NCBI RefSeq assembly: GCF_002943715.1
Contig: NZ_MQUA01000014.1
Coordinates: 124,001-188,000 of the forward strand
Source: Polaribacter filamentus
GTDB lineage: Bacteria; Bacteroidota; Bacteroidia; Flavobacteriales; Flavobacteriaceae
Reading direction: 5' to 3'
DNA: 64,000 nucleotides
The notes beneath the pieces are model-generated. The model was not told where the DNA came from, did no database searches, and was given only the letters and a program-made list of their open reading frames with translations. Positions within the stretch are counted from its first letter, which is position 1. Each line of letters opens with the position of its first letter. Below are positions 1 through 9,239 of this stretch, in pieces. A program made the translations under genes and the position numbers.

Positions 1-753
1 ACTTCTAAAGAATGGGTAACTTTTGTTCACGGAGCAGGAGGCAGTAGTTCTATTTGGTACAAACAAATTCGGGATTTTAAAAAGCATTTTAATGTTTTAA
101 TTTTGGATTTAAGAGGGCACGGAAATAGCAAGCCAAAGTTTAAAGATACCTTTAATCCTAAATATACTTTTGATTCTATTACAAATGATATTGTTGAGGT
201 TATAGAACATCTAAAAATTAAAAAATCACACTTTATAGGTATTTCATTAGGCACAATTTTAATACGGAATTTAGCCGAAAAAAGGCCGGAATTGGTTAAA
301 AGTATGATTATGGGTGGCGCAATTATAAAGCTTAATTTTCGTTCGAGAGTGCTTATTAAGGTTGGTGTTGTTTTTAAATCGGTTGTTCCATATATGTTGC
401 TATATAAACTTTTTGCGTTTATTATAATGCCAAGGAAAAATCATAAAAAGTCGAGATTACTGTTTGTAAACGAAGCTAAGAAACTATATCAAAAAGAGTT
501 TATACGTTGGTTTAAATTAACATCAGAAATAAACCCATTATTGCGTTTTTTTAGAACAAAAGATATAAATATTCCTACTTTTTATATCATGGGCGCTGAA
601 GATCATTTGTTTCTGCCTTCTATAAAAAACATTGTTTCTCAGCATCTAACATCTAGCTTGTTTATTATAGAAAATTGCGGTCATGTTGTAAACATAGAGC
701 AACCACAAACCTTCAATCAGCAAACAATTCGATTTATTTCTTCTATAAATTAG
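1..753 (+). CDS. alpha/beta hydrolase, 5'-truncated by the window edge
   Basis: The reading frame is already open at base 1 and runs to TAA at 751-753, so the true start lies outside the window. The visible part has an alpha/beta-hydrolase plan: an oxyanion-hole HGAGG near the beginning, the LRGHG turn, a nucleophile elbow GISLG, an acid candidate in GAEDH and the catalytic His in NCGHVVNIEQP. All three triad residues are therefore visible and the fold looks complete at its 3' end. A basic cap segment (KNHKKSR) lies in the middle. The substrate cannot be told; esterase- or haloperoxidase-like enzymes share this layout. An ATG at 103 exists but would drop the oxyanion strand, so it is not the start. 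Confidence 0.85.
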   Translation, partial: TSKEWVTFVHGAGGSSSIWYKQIRDFKKHFNVLILDLRGHGNSKPKFKDTFNPKYTFDSITNDIVEVIEHLKIKKSHFIGISLGTILIRNLAEKRPELVKSMIMGGAIIKLNFRSRVLIKVGVVFKSVVPYMLLYKLFAFIIMPRKNHKKSRLLFVNEAKKLYQKEFIRWFKLTSEINPLLRFFRTKDINIPTFYIMGAEDHLFLPSIKNIVSQHLTSSLFIIENCGHVVNIEQPQTFNQQTIRFISSIN

Positions 754-929
754 ATTCTGTTAAACCTATTTACCGCTTTTTTTACTTTTTTAAAATCTAA
801 TAAACTAAAACGTTTAGAGAGGTATTAATGAAATGAATAAACTTTTATGCAAATCGTATTCGTATTCCAATGAAGATTTTATTAAGTCGAGCAAGGCATT
901 AATGGTTAAATTTTCATCCATAGAAAAAG

Positions 930-1238
930 TTTTTGACAAAATTAGAACTCTATTAATTCTTCTTGGCATAAGATAAAAGCAAGAATATGGAAAGGCTTAG
1001 AATTTAAGGCAACTACTGAATTAGATTTTACACATATTGCTGATGGAATTGGCACAGGTGACGCTTTTGTGACAGGAATAATTCATGGTCTATTAAATTT
1101 GATGACGATAAAGCAATGGAATTTAGGAACGCTGCTTGCGCCATAAAACAGACGTATTCGTCAGATGTTAACTCCAAAAATGAAAAAGAAGTACTATCTA
1201 TTTTAAAAGGAAATGTTACTGGCAGGTTACTTCGATAA
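930..1238 (+). pseudogene. Decayed PfkB-family sugar kinase (2-keto-3-deoxygluconate kinase-like) C-terminus
   Basis: Two overlapping frames together spell the C-terminal part of a PfkB/ribokinase-family kinase. The first frame reads SSWHKIKARIWKG, then HIADGIGTGDAFVTGII, which carries the family signature with its catalytic Asp (GTGDAF). After a frameshift near 1100 the second frame continues KFDDDKAMEFRNAACAIK and ends in LKGNVTGRLLR at a TAA (1236-1238). The order and the ending resemble KDG kinases (kdgK). The N-terminal half is not recognisable in the bases upstream, so this is a truncated remnant. A terminator follows directly. Confidence 0.72.
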
Positions 1239-1254
1239 AAACGTGCTAAAACAA

Positions 1255-1284
1255 AAAAAGCGAGTTTTAAAACTCGCTTTATAA
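1255..1284. terminator. Bidirectional rho-independent terminator
   Basis: A perfect inverted repeat with arms AAAGCGAGTTTT / AAAACTCGCTTT (1257-1280) has A/T-rich flanks on both sides. It would stop the kinase remnant on + and the aminopeptidase gene on -. Confidence 0.8.
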
Positions 1285-1300
1285 AAAATAGTAAGTTGAA

Positions 1301-2593
1301 TTAATGATTCATCAATTCCTCAATTTCATCTGCTTCAATAGGTATGTTTCCCATTAAATTAAAAGGAGTTCCTTTTTCTTGAACAACAACATCATCTTCT
1401 AAACGAATTCCAAAACCTTCTTTAGGAATGTAAATTCCTGGTTCTACAGTAAACACCATATTTGCTTTCATGGGTTCATGTAATAAACCATAATCATGCG
1501 TGTCTAGACCAATATTATGGCTTGTTCCGTGCATAAAATATTTTTTATACGCTGGCCATTTTGGGTCTTGATTCTGCACATCTGCTTTGTCTAGTAAACC
1601 TAATTTCAACAATTCTGATGTCATTATGTTCCCAACTTCTTTGTGATATTCTTTCCAAATAGTTCCCGGAAGTAACATATTTGTAGCCTCTTTTTTAACT
1701 TTATTTACAGCATTATAAACTGCTTTTTGTCTATCCGTAAAACGACCAGAAACCGGAATTGTTCTAGACAAATCACTTTTATAATTTGCGTATTCTGCGG
1801 CAATATCAAACAAAATTAAATCGCCTTCTTTACATTGTTGATTGTTCTCTATGTAATGCAAGACATTGGCATTATTTCCCGAAGCAATTATTGGGGTATA
1901 CGCAAATCCTTTAGACCTATTTCTGATGAATTCATGTATTAATTCTGCCTCAATTTCATATTCCCAAACACCAGGTTTCACGAAGTTTAAAATTCTTCTA
2001 AAACCTTTTTCTGTAATATTACAAGCCTGTTGCATTAAATCTAATTCAATAGGGTCTTTTACAGCGCGTAAACGTTGTAAAATAGGATTACTTTTTACCA
2101 CAGAATGTGCAGGATATTTTGCTAATAACCATTTTGTAAAACGGTTTTCGCGTGTTTCTGTTTCTGCAGAAGCTCTGTAATGTTCGTTGGTATTGATGTA
2201 AAAAGTATCGCAATAGGTGGTCATCTCAAACAAGACTTTTTCTAAATCCTGCAACCAGTAAACAGTTGAAATACCGCTTGTTTTAAAAGCAGCTTCTTTG
2301 GTTAGTTTTTCACCTTCCCAAACAGCAATATGATCATTTGTTTCTTTTACAAATAAAACTTCCCTAAAATCTGGATTTGGACAATCTGGAAATAAGATTA
2401 ACACACTTTCTTCTTGATCTACACCACTTAGATAAAAAATATCTCGGTGTTGTTCAAAAGGCATTGTGCTATCTGCACCAATTGGGTAAATATCGTTTGA
2501 GTTAAAAACCGCTAAACTATTTGGCTTCATTTGAGAAACGAAATTTTTACGGTTTTTGATAAAAAGTTGTGAGTCTATTAGATGATATTTCAT
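1301..2593 (-). CDS. pepP: Xaa-Pro aminopeptidase (aminopeptidase P, M24B)
   Basis: A 430-residue M24B metallopeptidase that removes N-terminal residues preceding proline; cytosolic, with no signal peptide. The N-terminal creatinase-like domain (about 1-170) is followed by the pita-bread domain. The dinuclear metal ligands are visible in order: Asp in LILFDIAAEY, Asp in KSDLSRTIPVSG, His in HGTSHNIGLDTHD, Glu in FTVEPGIYIP and Glu in GIRLEDDV. Length is normal for the family. A -7-like box (TACCTTTG on the minus strand, 2613-2620) lies 20 nt upstream of the ATG. It is probably monocistronic. Confidence 0.95.
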   Translation of the reverse strand: MKYHLIDSQLFIKNRKNFVSQMKPNSLAVFNSNDIYPIGADSTMPFEQHRDIFYLSGVDQEESVLILFPDCPNPDFREVLFVKETNDHIAVWEGEKLTKEAAFKTSGISTVYWLQDLEKVLFEMTTYCDTFYINTNEHYRASAETETRENRFTKWLLAKYPAHSVVKSNPILQRLRAVKDPIELDLMQQACNITEKGFRRILNFVKPGVWEYEIEAELIHEFIRNRSKGFAYTPIIASGNNANVLHYIENNQQCKEGDLILFDIAAEYANYKSDLSRTIPVSGRFTDRQKAVYNAVNKVKKEATNMLLPGTIWKEYHKEVGNIMTSELLKLGLLDKADVQNQDPKWPAYKKYFMHGTSHNIGLDTHDYGLLHEPMKANMVFTVEPGIYIPKEGFGIRLEDDVVVQEKGTPFNLMGNIPIEADEIEELMNH

Positions 2594-2690
2594 GCTTATC
2601 TGAATTTAGAAACAAAGGTAGGAATTATTAAAGCAAACAGACCTTGATTCTAAACATCATAAGGTTTAATCTAAAATACTAGAATAAAAT

Positions 2691-2782
2691 TAGCGGGATT
2701 TCTAGTATCTTTTTTCGCCAAAAAAAGGGAAAAAGGTTAAGAATATCAACAGGTATTCGAACGGTTTCAATCCCTAACGCAA
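2691..2782 (-). repeat. Intergenic RNA-like element, copy A
   Basis: Read on the minus strand this block starts GCGTTAGGGATTGAAAC, passes through a CCTTTTTC...AAAAAAG pairing region and ends GATACTAGAAATCCCGCTA. The same word order recurs on the plus strand at 31686-31764. Both sit in gaps without genes. The paired T-run/A-run and conserved ends suggest a structured RNA or a dispersed palindromic repeat. A relation to the flavo-1 motif of Flavobacteria is possible but unverified. Outside it, the rest of 2594-2929 shows only a terminator. Confidence 0.5.
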
Positions 2783-2837
2783 ATTTAGGAAAACATTAAA
2801 ATCTATAGAGAAGTTTTCAAAATTTCTTGGGTATAAA

Positions 2838-2878
2838 AAGAAATCCTACAAAGTTTTCAAAACTTTGTAGGATCTAAT
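2838..2878 (-). terminator. Terminator of the DEAD-box helicase gene
   Basis: Perfect inverted repeat ATCCTACAAAGTTTT / AAAACTTTGTAGGAT at 2843-2873, followed on the minus strand by a T-rich run. It lies about 55 bp after the helicase stop codon. Confidence 0.8.
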
Positions 2879-2929
2879 ATTTTTAAAAATTTTCACACAA
2901 TGACCTGTGCAAATCTCTTAAATTCTTGC

Positions 2930-4237
2930 TTAGTATCTTTTCTTTTTAGGGGCGCCAGTTCTGCCTCTTCCAGTAGTACTTTCTGTCTTATTTCCTTTAA
3001 AATGAGGCTTATTTTTTGGCTTATCTCCTTGAGAATTAGAGCTCTTATTTTTCTTACCAAAAGAACCTTTACTTTGTGTTGCGGCTCTTTTTGCAGGTGC
3101 CGTATCTGTAGGTTCAAAACCCTCTAAAACAGTAGTTTTTAATTTCTCGTTTAGTATTTTTTCAATTTCATTTTGGTATTCAGTTTCCTCACTACAAACC
3201 AAAGAAATAGCTTCTCCTGCAGCACCAGCCCTACCAGTTCTACCAATTCTATGAACATAATCTTCTGGTACATTTGGCAATTCGTAATTAATAACATGCG
3301 GTAATAAAGGAATGTCTAAACCACGAGCAGCAATATCTGTTGCTACTAAAATTTTAATACTATTATCTTTAAAGTTTTTTAACGCTTTTGTTCTCGCGCC
3401 TTGACTTTTATTTCCATGTATTGCAGCTGAAGAAATTCCAGCTTTAATTAATTTTTCCGTCAATTTATTAGCACCATGTTTTGTTCTTGTAAAAACCAAA
3501 ACTTGATTCCAATTTCCGTCTTTTATCAACTTAATAAGTAACGTGGTTTTATCATTTTTATCAACATTAAAAACTTTATGCGTTACTTTTTGTGCGGTAG
3601 AATTTTGTGGAGCAGTTTCTACAGAAACTGGGTTTCTTAAAATACCAGCTGCTAATTTTTTAATATCATTAGAAAAAGTCGCAGAAAACATCAAATTTTG
3701 ACGCTTTGCAGGCATAAAGCTAATAAGCTTATTTAAATCTCTAGCAAAACCCATGTCTAACATTCTGTCGGCTTCATCTAAAATTAGTACATCAATTCTG
3801 TTAAAAGACACTGCTTTTTGATCATGTAAATCTAACAACCTACCAGGAGTAGCAACTAAAATATCTACACCTTGTTTTAGTGTTTTTATTTGACTTGCTG
3901 CTTTTACACCTCCAAAAACTACTGCAGATTTTACATTTACATATTTGCTGTATTCTCTAACATTTTCATGAACTTGAGCAGCTAATTCTCTTGTTGGCGT
4001 TAAAACTAACACACGTAAAGGTCTGTATTTTGGATGTTTTGTTTCTGATAAATATTGTAAAATAGGCAAGGTAAAACCAGCTGTTTTCCCTGTTCCTGTT
4101 TGTGCTGAAGCTAAAATATCTTTTCCTTCTAAAATAACAGGAATTGCTTTTTGTTGTATTGAAGTAGGAACTGTATATCCTTTTTCTTCTACTGCTTTTA
4201 CTAAAGCATCTGATAAACCTAGGTCTTTAAATGACAT
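2930..4237 (-). CDS. DEAD-box ATP-dependent RNA helicase (RhlE-like)
   Basis: A 435-residue helicase with all core motifs: Q motif (TSIQQKAIP, about 25), Walker [29 protein letters not shown], and in domain 2 [10 protein letters not shown] and [10 protein letters not shown]. The last ~65 residues are basic and low-complexity (many K/S/G, ending TGAPKKKRY), as in RhlE-type proteins that bind structured RNA during ribosome assembly or cold growth. A TACATTTG box on the minus strand at 4282-4289 is a plausible -7 element. An open stretch antisense to the tail is a shadow. Confidence 0.95.
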   Translation of the reverse strand: MSFKDLGLSDALVKAVEEKGYTVPTSIQQKAIPVILEGKDILASAQTGTGKTAGFTLPILQYLSETKHPKYRPLRVLVLTPTRELAAQVHENVREYSKYVNVKSAVVFGGVKAASQIKTLKQGVDILVATPGRLLDLHDQKAVSFNRIDVLILDEADRMLDMGFARDLNKLISFMPAKRQNLMFSATFSNDIKKLAAGILRNPVSVETAPQNSTAQKVTHKVFNVDKNDKTTLLIKLIKDGNWNQVLVFTRTKHGANKLTEKLIKAGISSAAIHGNKSQGARTKALKNFKDNSIKILVATDIAARGLDIPLLPHVINYELPNVPEDYVHRIGRTGRAGAAGEAISLVCSEETEYQNEIEKILNEKLKTTVLEGFEPTDTAPAKRAATQSKGSFGKKNKSSNSQGDKPKNKPHFKGNKTESTTGRGRTGAPKKKRY

Positions 4238-4345
4238 TGATAATATTTAAAAAAATGTAAATTTTGTTTTTTATAGAACTGCAAATGTACATTGATTAAT
4301 TGTTTACTTTTAGTTATATATGGTTTAGTTAAGTTACAAGCAAAA

Positions 4346-4371
4346 AAAAAAGATGCTATTAGCATCTTTTT
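4346..4371. terminator. Small hairpin terminator
   Basis: AAAAAGATGCT / AGCATCTTTTT inverted repeat with A- and T-runs, directly after the 42-codon minus-strand gene at 4383-4511. It serves that gene. Confidence 0.7.
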
Positions 4372-4382
4372 AAAGTTTTTAT

Positions 4383-4511
4383 TTACACAAAACTACCTGC
4401 AATACCAATAATAATAGTTGTTATTAAGCCATAGGCATTATCACTCATCAGTACATCGGCTATATAACCGCAAACGGCTCCAATAACCATTGTGTATAAT
4501 AATCCAATCAT
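4383..4511 (-). CDS. Short GlsB/YeaQ/YmgE-like membrane protein (42 aa)
   Basis: Minus-strand start ATG at 4509-4511, stop TAA at 4383-4385. The product begins MIGLLYTMVIGAVCGYIADV and ends IIIGIAGSFV. The pattern of a first helix with GAxxGxxAD, a short polar loop (MSDNAYGL) and a second glycine-rich helix matches the GlsB/YeaQ/YmgE (transglycosylase-associated) family. Family members are about 80 residues with a third helix; here the protein stops right after the GxFV of helix two. It is either a truncated gene or a naturally short version. It has its own terminator, which favours expression. Confidence 0.6.
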   Translation of the reverse strand: MIGLLYTMVIGAVCGYIADVLMSDNAYGLITTIIIGIAGSFV

Positions 4512-4643
4512 AGTTTAAAAATTTAATTGATTAATTATTGTTAATTTAGTAAAAAAATAATGCCTAAAATCTTTTAATGAAAACATTAAATTTACAGATT
4601 TAAAAACAGTCTTTTAACTTTGTGAATCACAACAAGTACTCAT

Positions 4644-7474
4644 ATGAAAAAAATTACACATTATTTATTGTTTTTATGCAGTAGTATTTTAATAGCTCAG
4701 CAAGCACCTACAAGTTCTATTGTAATAGAAAAATCTCTAAAAGAGAAAAAAACCTAGAAAATAGCTCTTTAGTAAAAAACATCAATTTTACAAATATTGG
4801 TCCAACGGTTATGAGTGGACGAGTTGTAGATGTAGATGTAAATCCTAATAATACAATTGAATTTTATGTGGGCTACGCTTCTGGGGGCTTGTGGTATACA
4901 AATAATAACGGTACAACTTTTACACCAGTTTTAGACAGTTCGCCAACTCAGAATATTGGAGATATTGCAGTAGATTGGAACTCAGAAACCATTTGGGTGG
5001 GTACAGGAGAAAAAAATTCTTCACGTTCTTCGTATGCCGGAATTGGTATTTTAAAATCTACGGATAAAGGCAAAACTTGGCACAATGTTGGTTTGCTAGA
5101 TACTCATCATACAAGTAGAATTCTCATCAACCCAACTAATACAGACGAAGTTGTTATTGGTATTATTGGTCATTTATATTCTTCAAACAAAGAAAGAGGT
5201 GTTTTTAAGACTTCGGATGGAGGAAAAACATGGTCAAAAACTTTATATATTGATGAAAACACAGGAATTATAGACGTTGCAGTTGCGCCAGAAAATTTTA
5301 ATATAATGTATGCGGCTTCTTGGGAAAGACAGCGTAAAGCTTGGGATTTTGATGGTGATGGTAAAAATTCTGCCATTTATAAAAGTATAGACGCAGGCAC
5401 AACTTGGACCAAGATTTCTGATAAAAGCGGATTCCCAACTGGCGACGGAGTTGGTAGAATTGGTTTAGCAGTTTTTGATGAAAATACCGTGTATGCTTTA
5501 CACGACAGTCAATTTAGAAGAGAAAAAAGCAAGGACAACAAACTTTCTGACGACTTAACAAAAGAAGATTTTAAAACAATGTCTTCGGATGATTTCTTGA
5601 AATTAACGGATAAAAAACTAAATACCTATTTAAAAAATAACGGATTTCAAGAGAAATACAGCGCAGAAAATGTAAAACAAATGGTTCGTGTTGGTTCTGT
5701 AAAGCCAGTTGATTTGGCTAAGTATTTAGAAGACGCAAATTCTATGCTATTTGATACTGAAGTTGTCGGAGCCGAAGTTTTTAAGACTATAAACGGTGGG
5801 AAAACTTGGAAAAAAACGCATGAAGATCATTTAGACGGATTGTATTCTTCTTACGGATATTATTTTGGGGAAATTAGAGTAGATCTTCAAGATGAAAACG
5901 GAATTTACGTATTAGGAGTTCCTATTTTAAAATCGAAAGATGGCGGAAAAACATTTACATCCATCAGTAAAGAAAACGTACATTCAGATCACCAAGCTTT
6001 GTGGGTTAATCCTAAAAAATCTGGCCATATTTTAAACGGAAATGATGGTGGTTTAAACCTGTCTTATGATGATGGCGAAAGCTGGATAAAATTAAATAAT
6101 GCTGCAGTAGGGCAATTTTATTCTGTCTATGCAGATAACCAAAAAAATTACAAAGTGTATGGCGGTTTGCAAGACAACGGCGTTTGGGTTGCAGATAATA
6201 ATGCAAGAATTGATAAAAGCTGGCAACAATCTGGTCAAAATCCGTATGAGTCAATTATGGGCGGCGATGGCATGCAGGTTCAGGTGGATGATAGAAATTC
6301 GAATATTGTTTACACAGGCTATCAATTTGGAAATTATTACAGAATTGATCGAGAAAAAGATAATCAAAAATACATCCAACCAAAACATGTATTAGGTGAA
6401 AATCCGTATCGTTTTAATTGGCAAACACCAATTTTGTTATCGAAACACAATCAAGATATTTTGTATTTAGGAGGTAATAAATTACACAGATCTTTAAATC
6501 AAGGAGATGATTGGGAAACAATTTCTGATGATTTAACAACAGGAGGTAAAAAAGGAAATGTTGCTTACGGAACCATAGCAACCATTGCCGAAAGTCCGTT
6601 TCAATTCGGATTATTATACACAGGTTCAGATGACGGATTTGTATATATTTCTAAAAACGGAGGAGGTTCTTGGACAAAAATTTCAGATTCATTGCCACAA
6701 GATTTGTGGATTTCTAGAGTAGTAGCTTCGGCACACAAAAAGGAAAGAGTATATGCAACTTTAAATGGTTACAGATTTGATGATTTTACGCCTTATATAT
6801 ACATGTCTGATGATTATGGACAAACTTGGATAAATATTGGTGAATCGATTCCAACAGCAGCGGTAAATGTAATTAAAGAAGATCCAGCAAATGAAAATAT
6901 TTTATATGTTGGTACAGATAATGGTTTGTATATTTCTTTTGATAAAGGGACTTCTTGGCAAGTATTTAGTAAGAATTTACCAAACGTTGCTGTACACGAT
7001 TTAGTAATTCAGCCAACGGCAAAACATTTAATTGTTGCAACACACGGCCGTAGTTTATACAAAGCAGACATTGAACCTTTACAGCTTTTTACGGATGCTT
7101 TAACGGCGAAACCAACCCATATTTTTGCAATTAACTCCATTAAAAAAAGAGATTCTTGGGGAAGTTCCAGGAGTAAATGGTCAGAGCCAAATTTACCTGA
7201 AATCAATATTCCTTTTTATACAAATGAAACCCAAAAAGTAACTATTGATATTTATTCAGGAACTGAAAAAGTGAACTCAATTTCTGTGGACGCTGACAAA
7301 GGTTTCAACGAATCAATTTTTGATGCCTCTTTTTCTGATAAAGGTAAAAAAGCATTTGAAAAAGTGAATAAAGAAGTGAAAATTGAGAAAGCTAAAAACG
7401 ATGTGTATTATTTGCCTACAGGAAAATATAACTTTAAAATTGGCGAAGCAACAACAGCGTTTGAGATCAAATAA
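4644..7474 (+). pseudogene. Exported Asp-box (BNR/sortilin VPS10-like) glycosidase-like protein, frameshifted near its N-terminus
   Basis: Translation from ATG 4644 gives a signal peptide (MKKITHYLLFLCSSILIAQQ) and stops at TAG 4755-4757. The remainder is open in another frame to 7474. Adding one A to the seven-A run at about 4746-4752 joins the two frames cleanly (EKKNLENSSLVKNINFTNIGPTVMSGR). The long part carries about ten Asp-box repeats of the S-x-D-x-G-x-T-W type (STDKGKTW, TSDGGKTW, SIDAGTTW, TINGGKTW, SKDGGKTF and others), the blades of VPS10/sortilin-type beta-propellers. The C-terminus lacks an obvious T9SS sorting domain. Flavobacterial relatives are annotated as glycosyl hydrolases; the substrate is unknown. 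An internal ATG at 4811 would give a product without a signal peptide. Confidence 0.8.
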
Positions 7475-7778
7475 AATTAGATAAATTTAATTACAAACTA
7501 GAACTTGCCTGATTTGCCTAATATGCTATTAAAAGCATGATTGTATTTAAACTTATAATTATTAGTTCCTAGCTTTTTGCAACTTTTTTACTGTATAATT
7601 ACTTTATTTTTAGCTTAATAAAAAAATACAGCAAGTTCATTTAATTAGTAGGTCAATTCAATTCTAATGATTTAAAAATTATTGAAGATATTGATGACAC
7701 TCAAAATATTTAGAGCAACAGCTTTAAGATCTCAATAAAGCATGCCGCTCTTTTTTTCGCGAATACCCCAACTAAACT
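7475..7778 (+). other. Gene-free stretch
   Basis: About 300 bp of AT-rich sequence between the Asp-box gene and the DUF6973 gene. I see only very short open stretches and no convincing terminator or RNA. Confidence 0.5.
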
Positions 7779-8393
7779 ATGAAAAAAACACTCTCTATAT
7801 TTTTTTTAATTTGTACATTTCAACTTTATTCCCAATCTAATTTTAAAAGTTTTTTTGAGCTTTCTGGACTAAAAAAAACGTGGGTTTTGTTTCATCCTTT
7901 TAAGGCTGTAAAATCATTAGAAATTTCTAAGGAAGCCAATAAAGTTTCAGATTCTATAAAAAAAACAAACTTGTTAGATGGTGATGCTGCGGGTGGTCAA
8001 GTTGATGCTTTTAGACATGCATATTGGATGGCAAGATTGCATCAAGAAATTGGTAAATCTGCTGCTCGTTCTTTAGGAAAAGCGCACGAAAAAGAAAACT
8101 ATTTAACATACAAAGAGCGTAAATTAGAAGATGGAGTTGCGCCAGATGAAATTTCATCAAAGATGGATTTGTACAATAATGACCAAGGCCTAAAATTGAT
8201 TTCTAAAGGAATTGAAGTTTCTAAAAAGGGGTTGATTTATAGAGTTGTGAATGCAATTTTGAAAGGCAAAATGAAAATTATACAAAAAGATAAAAAAGGA
8301 AATTTTTTAACCTGTGACGGTGTTCTTATTTTAAAAGAATCTTTAATAGGGAAATGGGAAAATAACAAATGTTTGGTGAGTTCTAATTTATAA
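7779..8393 (+). CDS. DUF6973 domain protein, probably exported
   Basis: 204 residues with a cleavable signal peptide (MKKTLSIFFLICTFQLYSQS). The middle has the pattern of DUF6973: DAFRHAYWMARL, then a KAHE motif, then MDLYNNDQGL. The conserved His/Asp/Asn positions look like a metal or hydrolase site, but the activity is not established. The C-terminal ~60 residues are basic. It stands alone, facing the sdh operon in the same direction with its own 150-bp gap. The family call is from recognised motifs; the function is unknown. Confidence 0.75.
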   Translation: MKKTLSIFFLICTFQLYSQSNFKSFFELSGLKKTWVLFHPFKAVKSLEISKEANKVSDSIKKTNLLDGDAAGGQVDAFRHAYWMARLHQEIGKSAARSLGKAHEKENYLTYKERKLEDGVAPDEISSKMDLYNNDQGLKLISKGIEVSKKGLIYRVVNAILKGKMKIIQKDKKGNFLTCDGVLILKESLIGKWENNKCLVSSNL

Positions 8394-8492
8394 AATTAAT
8401 AGAAAAACAGAATTTGTTTCGCTTTTTTTATCAAACGCTTTCGTAAATTATTTATAACAGTTCTAAATACAAAATAATTAGCGTATTATTTA

Positions 8493-8523
8493 TTGGATTG
8501 AAAACGATTTCGCCGTAAATTTG
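8493..8523 (+). promoter_or_regulatory. Bacteroidetes-type promoter of sdhCAB
   Basis: TTG at 8493-8495, 20-nt spacer, then TAAATTTG at 8516-8523, fitting the -33 TTG / -7 TAnnTTTG consensus used by the primary sigma factor of this phylum. The first codon of sdhC follows 26 nt after the -7 box. Confidence 0.65.
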
Positions 8524-8549
8524 TCTAAAAATTTAATTAAATTTATACA

Positions 8550-9227
8550 ATGAGCGGATTTTTCAAATCTTCAATTGGAAGAAAAGTAGCAATGGCGCTT
8601 TCGGCATTTTTTTTAATGTTCTTCCTTTTACAGCATTTATCAATAAACATTTTATCAGTATTAAGTCCAGAGACTTTTAATGAAGTTTCTCATTTTATGG
8701 GAACAAATCCTTTAGTTCAATTTGTTTTGCAACCTGTGTTAATTTTTGCAGTTGTTTTTCATTTTGTAATGGGTTTTGTTTTAGAACTAAGAAATTCTAG
8801 AGCCAGAAAAGTGGCGTATGTAAAGAACAATGGTGCTGCAAACTCATCTTGGATGAGTAGAAACATGATTTGGAGTGGAATAACAATTCTAGCTTTCATT
8901 GGTTTACATTTTGTCGATTTTTGGTTTCCAGAAATCAATACAAAATTTATACAAGGCGATTGGTCTGGAACTATGGAAGGTGTTGAAGGGTTGCGTTATC
9001 ATGAAGAGTTAGTGCATAAATTTGCGCATCCGGCAAGAGTTATTGCGTATGTAGTTGCATTTATTTTCTTAGGATTGCATTTAGCCCATGGTTTTACATC
9101 AGCGTTTCAATCGATGGGTGGAACAGCGGGAAGAAAGAAAACATTACAAACAATTGGTAAAGCATATTCAATTATAATTCCAGCAGGTTTTATTTTTATT
9201 GCAATTTATCATCACTTTAACCATTAA
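8550..9227 (+). CDS. sdhC: Succinate dehydrogenase/fumarate reductase cytochrome b subunit
   Basis: 225-residue single membrane anchor of the type-B (di-haem, menaquinone-linked) succinate:quinone oxidoreductase. Five hydrophobic helices are visible, with His residues placed for haem ligation (LLQHLSIN, FHFVMGF, GLHFVDFW, KFAHPARV, GLHLAHGF). It anchors SdhA and SdhB to the inner membrane and passes electrons to menaquinone. First gene of sdhCAB, 12 bp before sdhA. Length is typical of the b558 family. Confidence 0.95.
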   Translation: MSGFFKSSIGRKVAMALSAFFLMFFLLQHLSINILSVLSPETFNEVSHFMGTNPLVQFVLQPVLIFAVVFHFVMGFVLELRNSRARKVAYVKNNGAANSSWMSRNMIWSGITILAFIGLHFVDFWFPEINTKFIQGDWSGTMEGVEGLRYHEELVHKFAHPARVIAYVVAFIFLGLHLAHGFTSAFQSMGGTAGRKKTLQTIGKAYSIIIPAGFIFIAIYHHFNH

Positions 9228-9239
9228 TCTTATAAAATT

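Noticed and set aside
2893..3127. Short ORFs on both strands in the helicase 3' region
   Set aside because: They are shadow frames of the basic low-complexity tail of the DEAD-box helicase.
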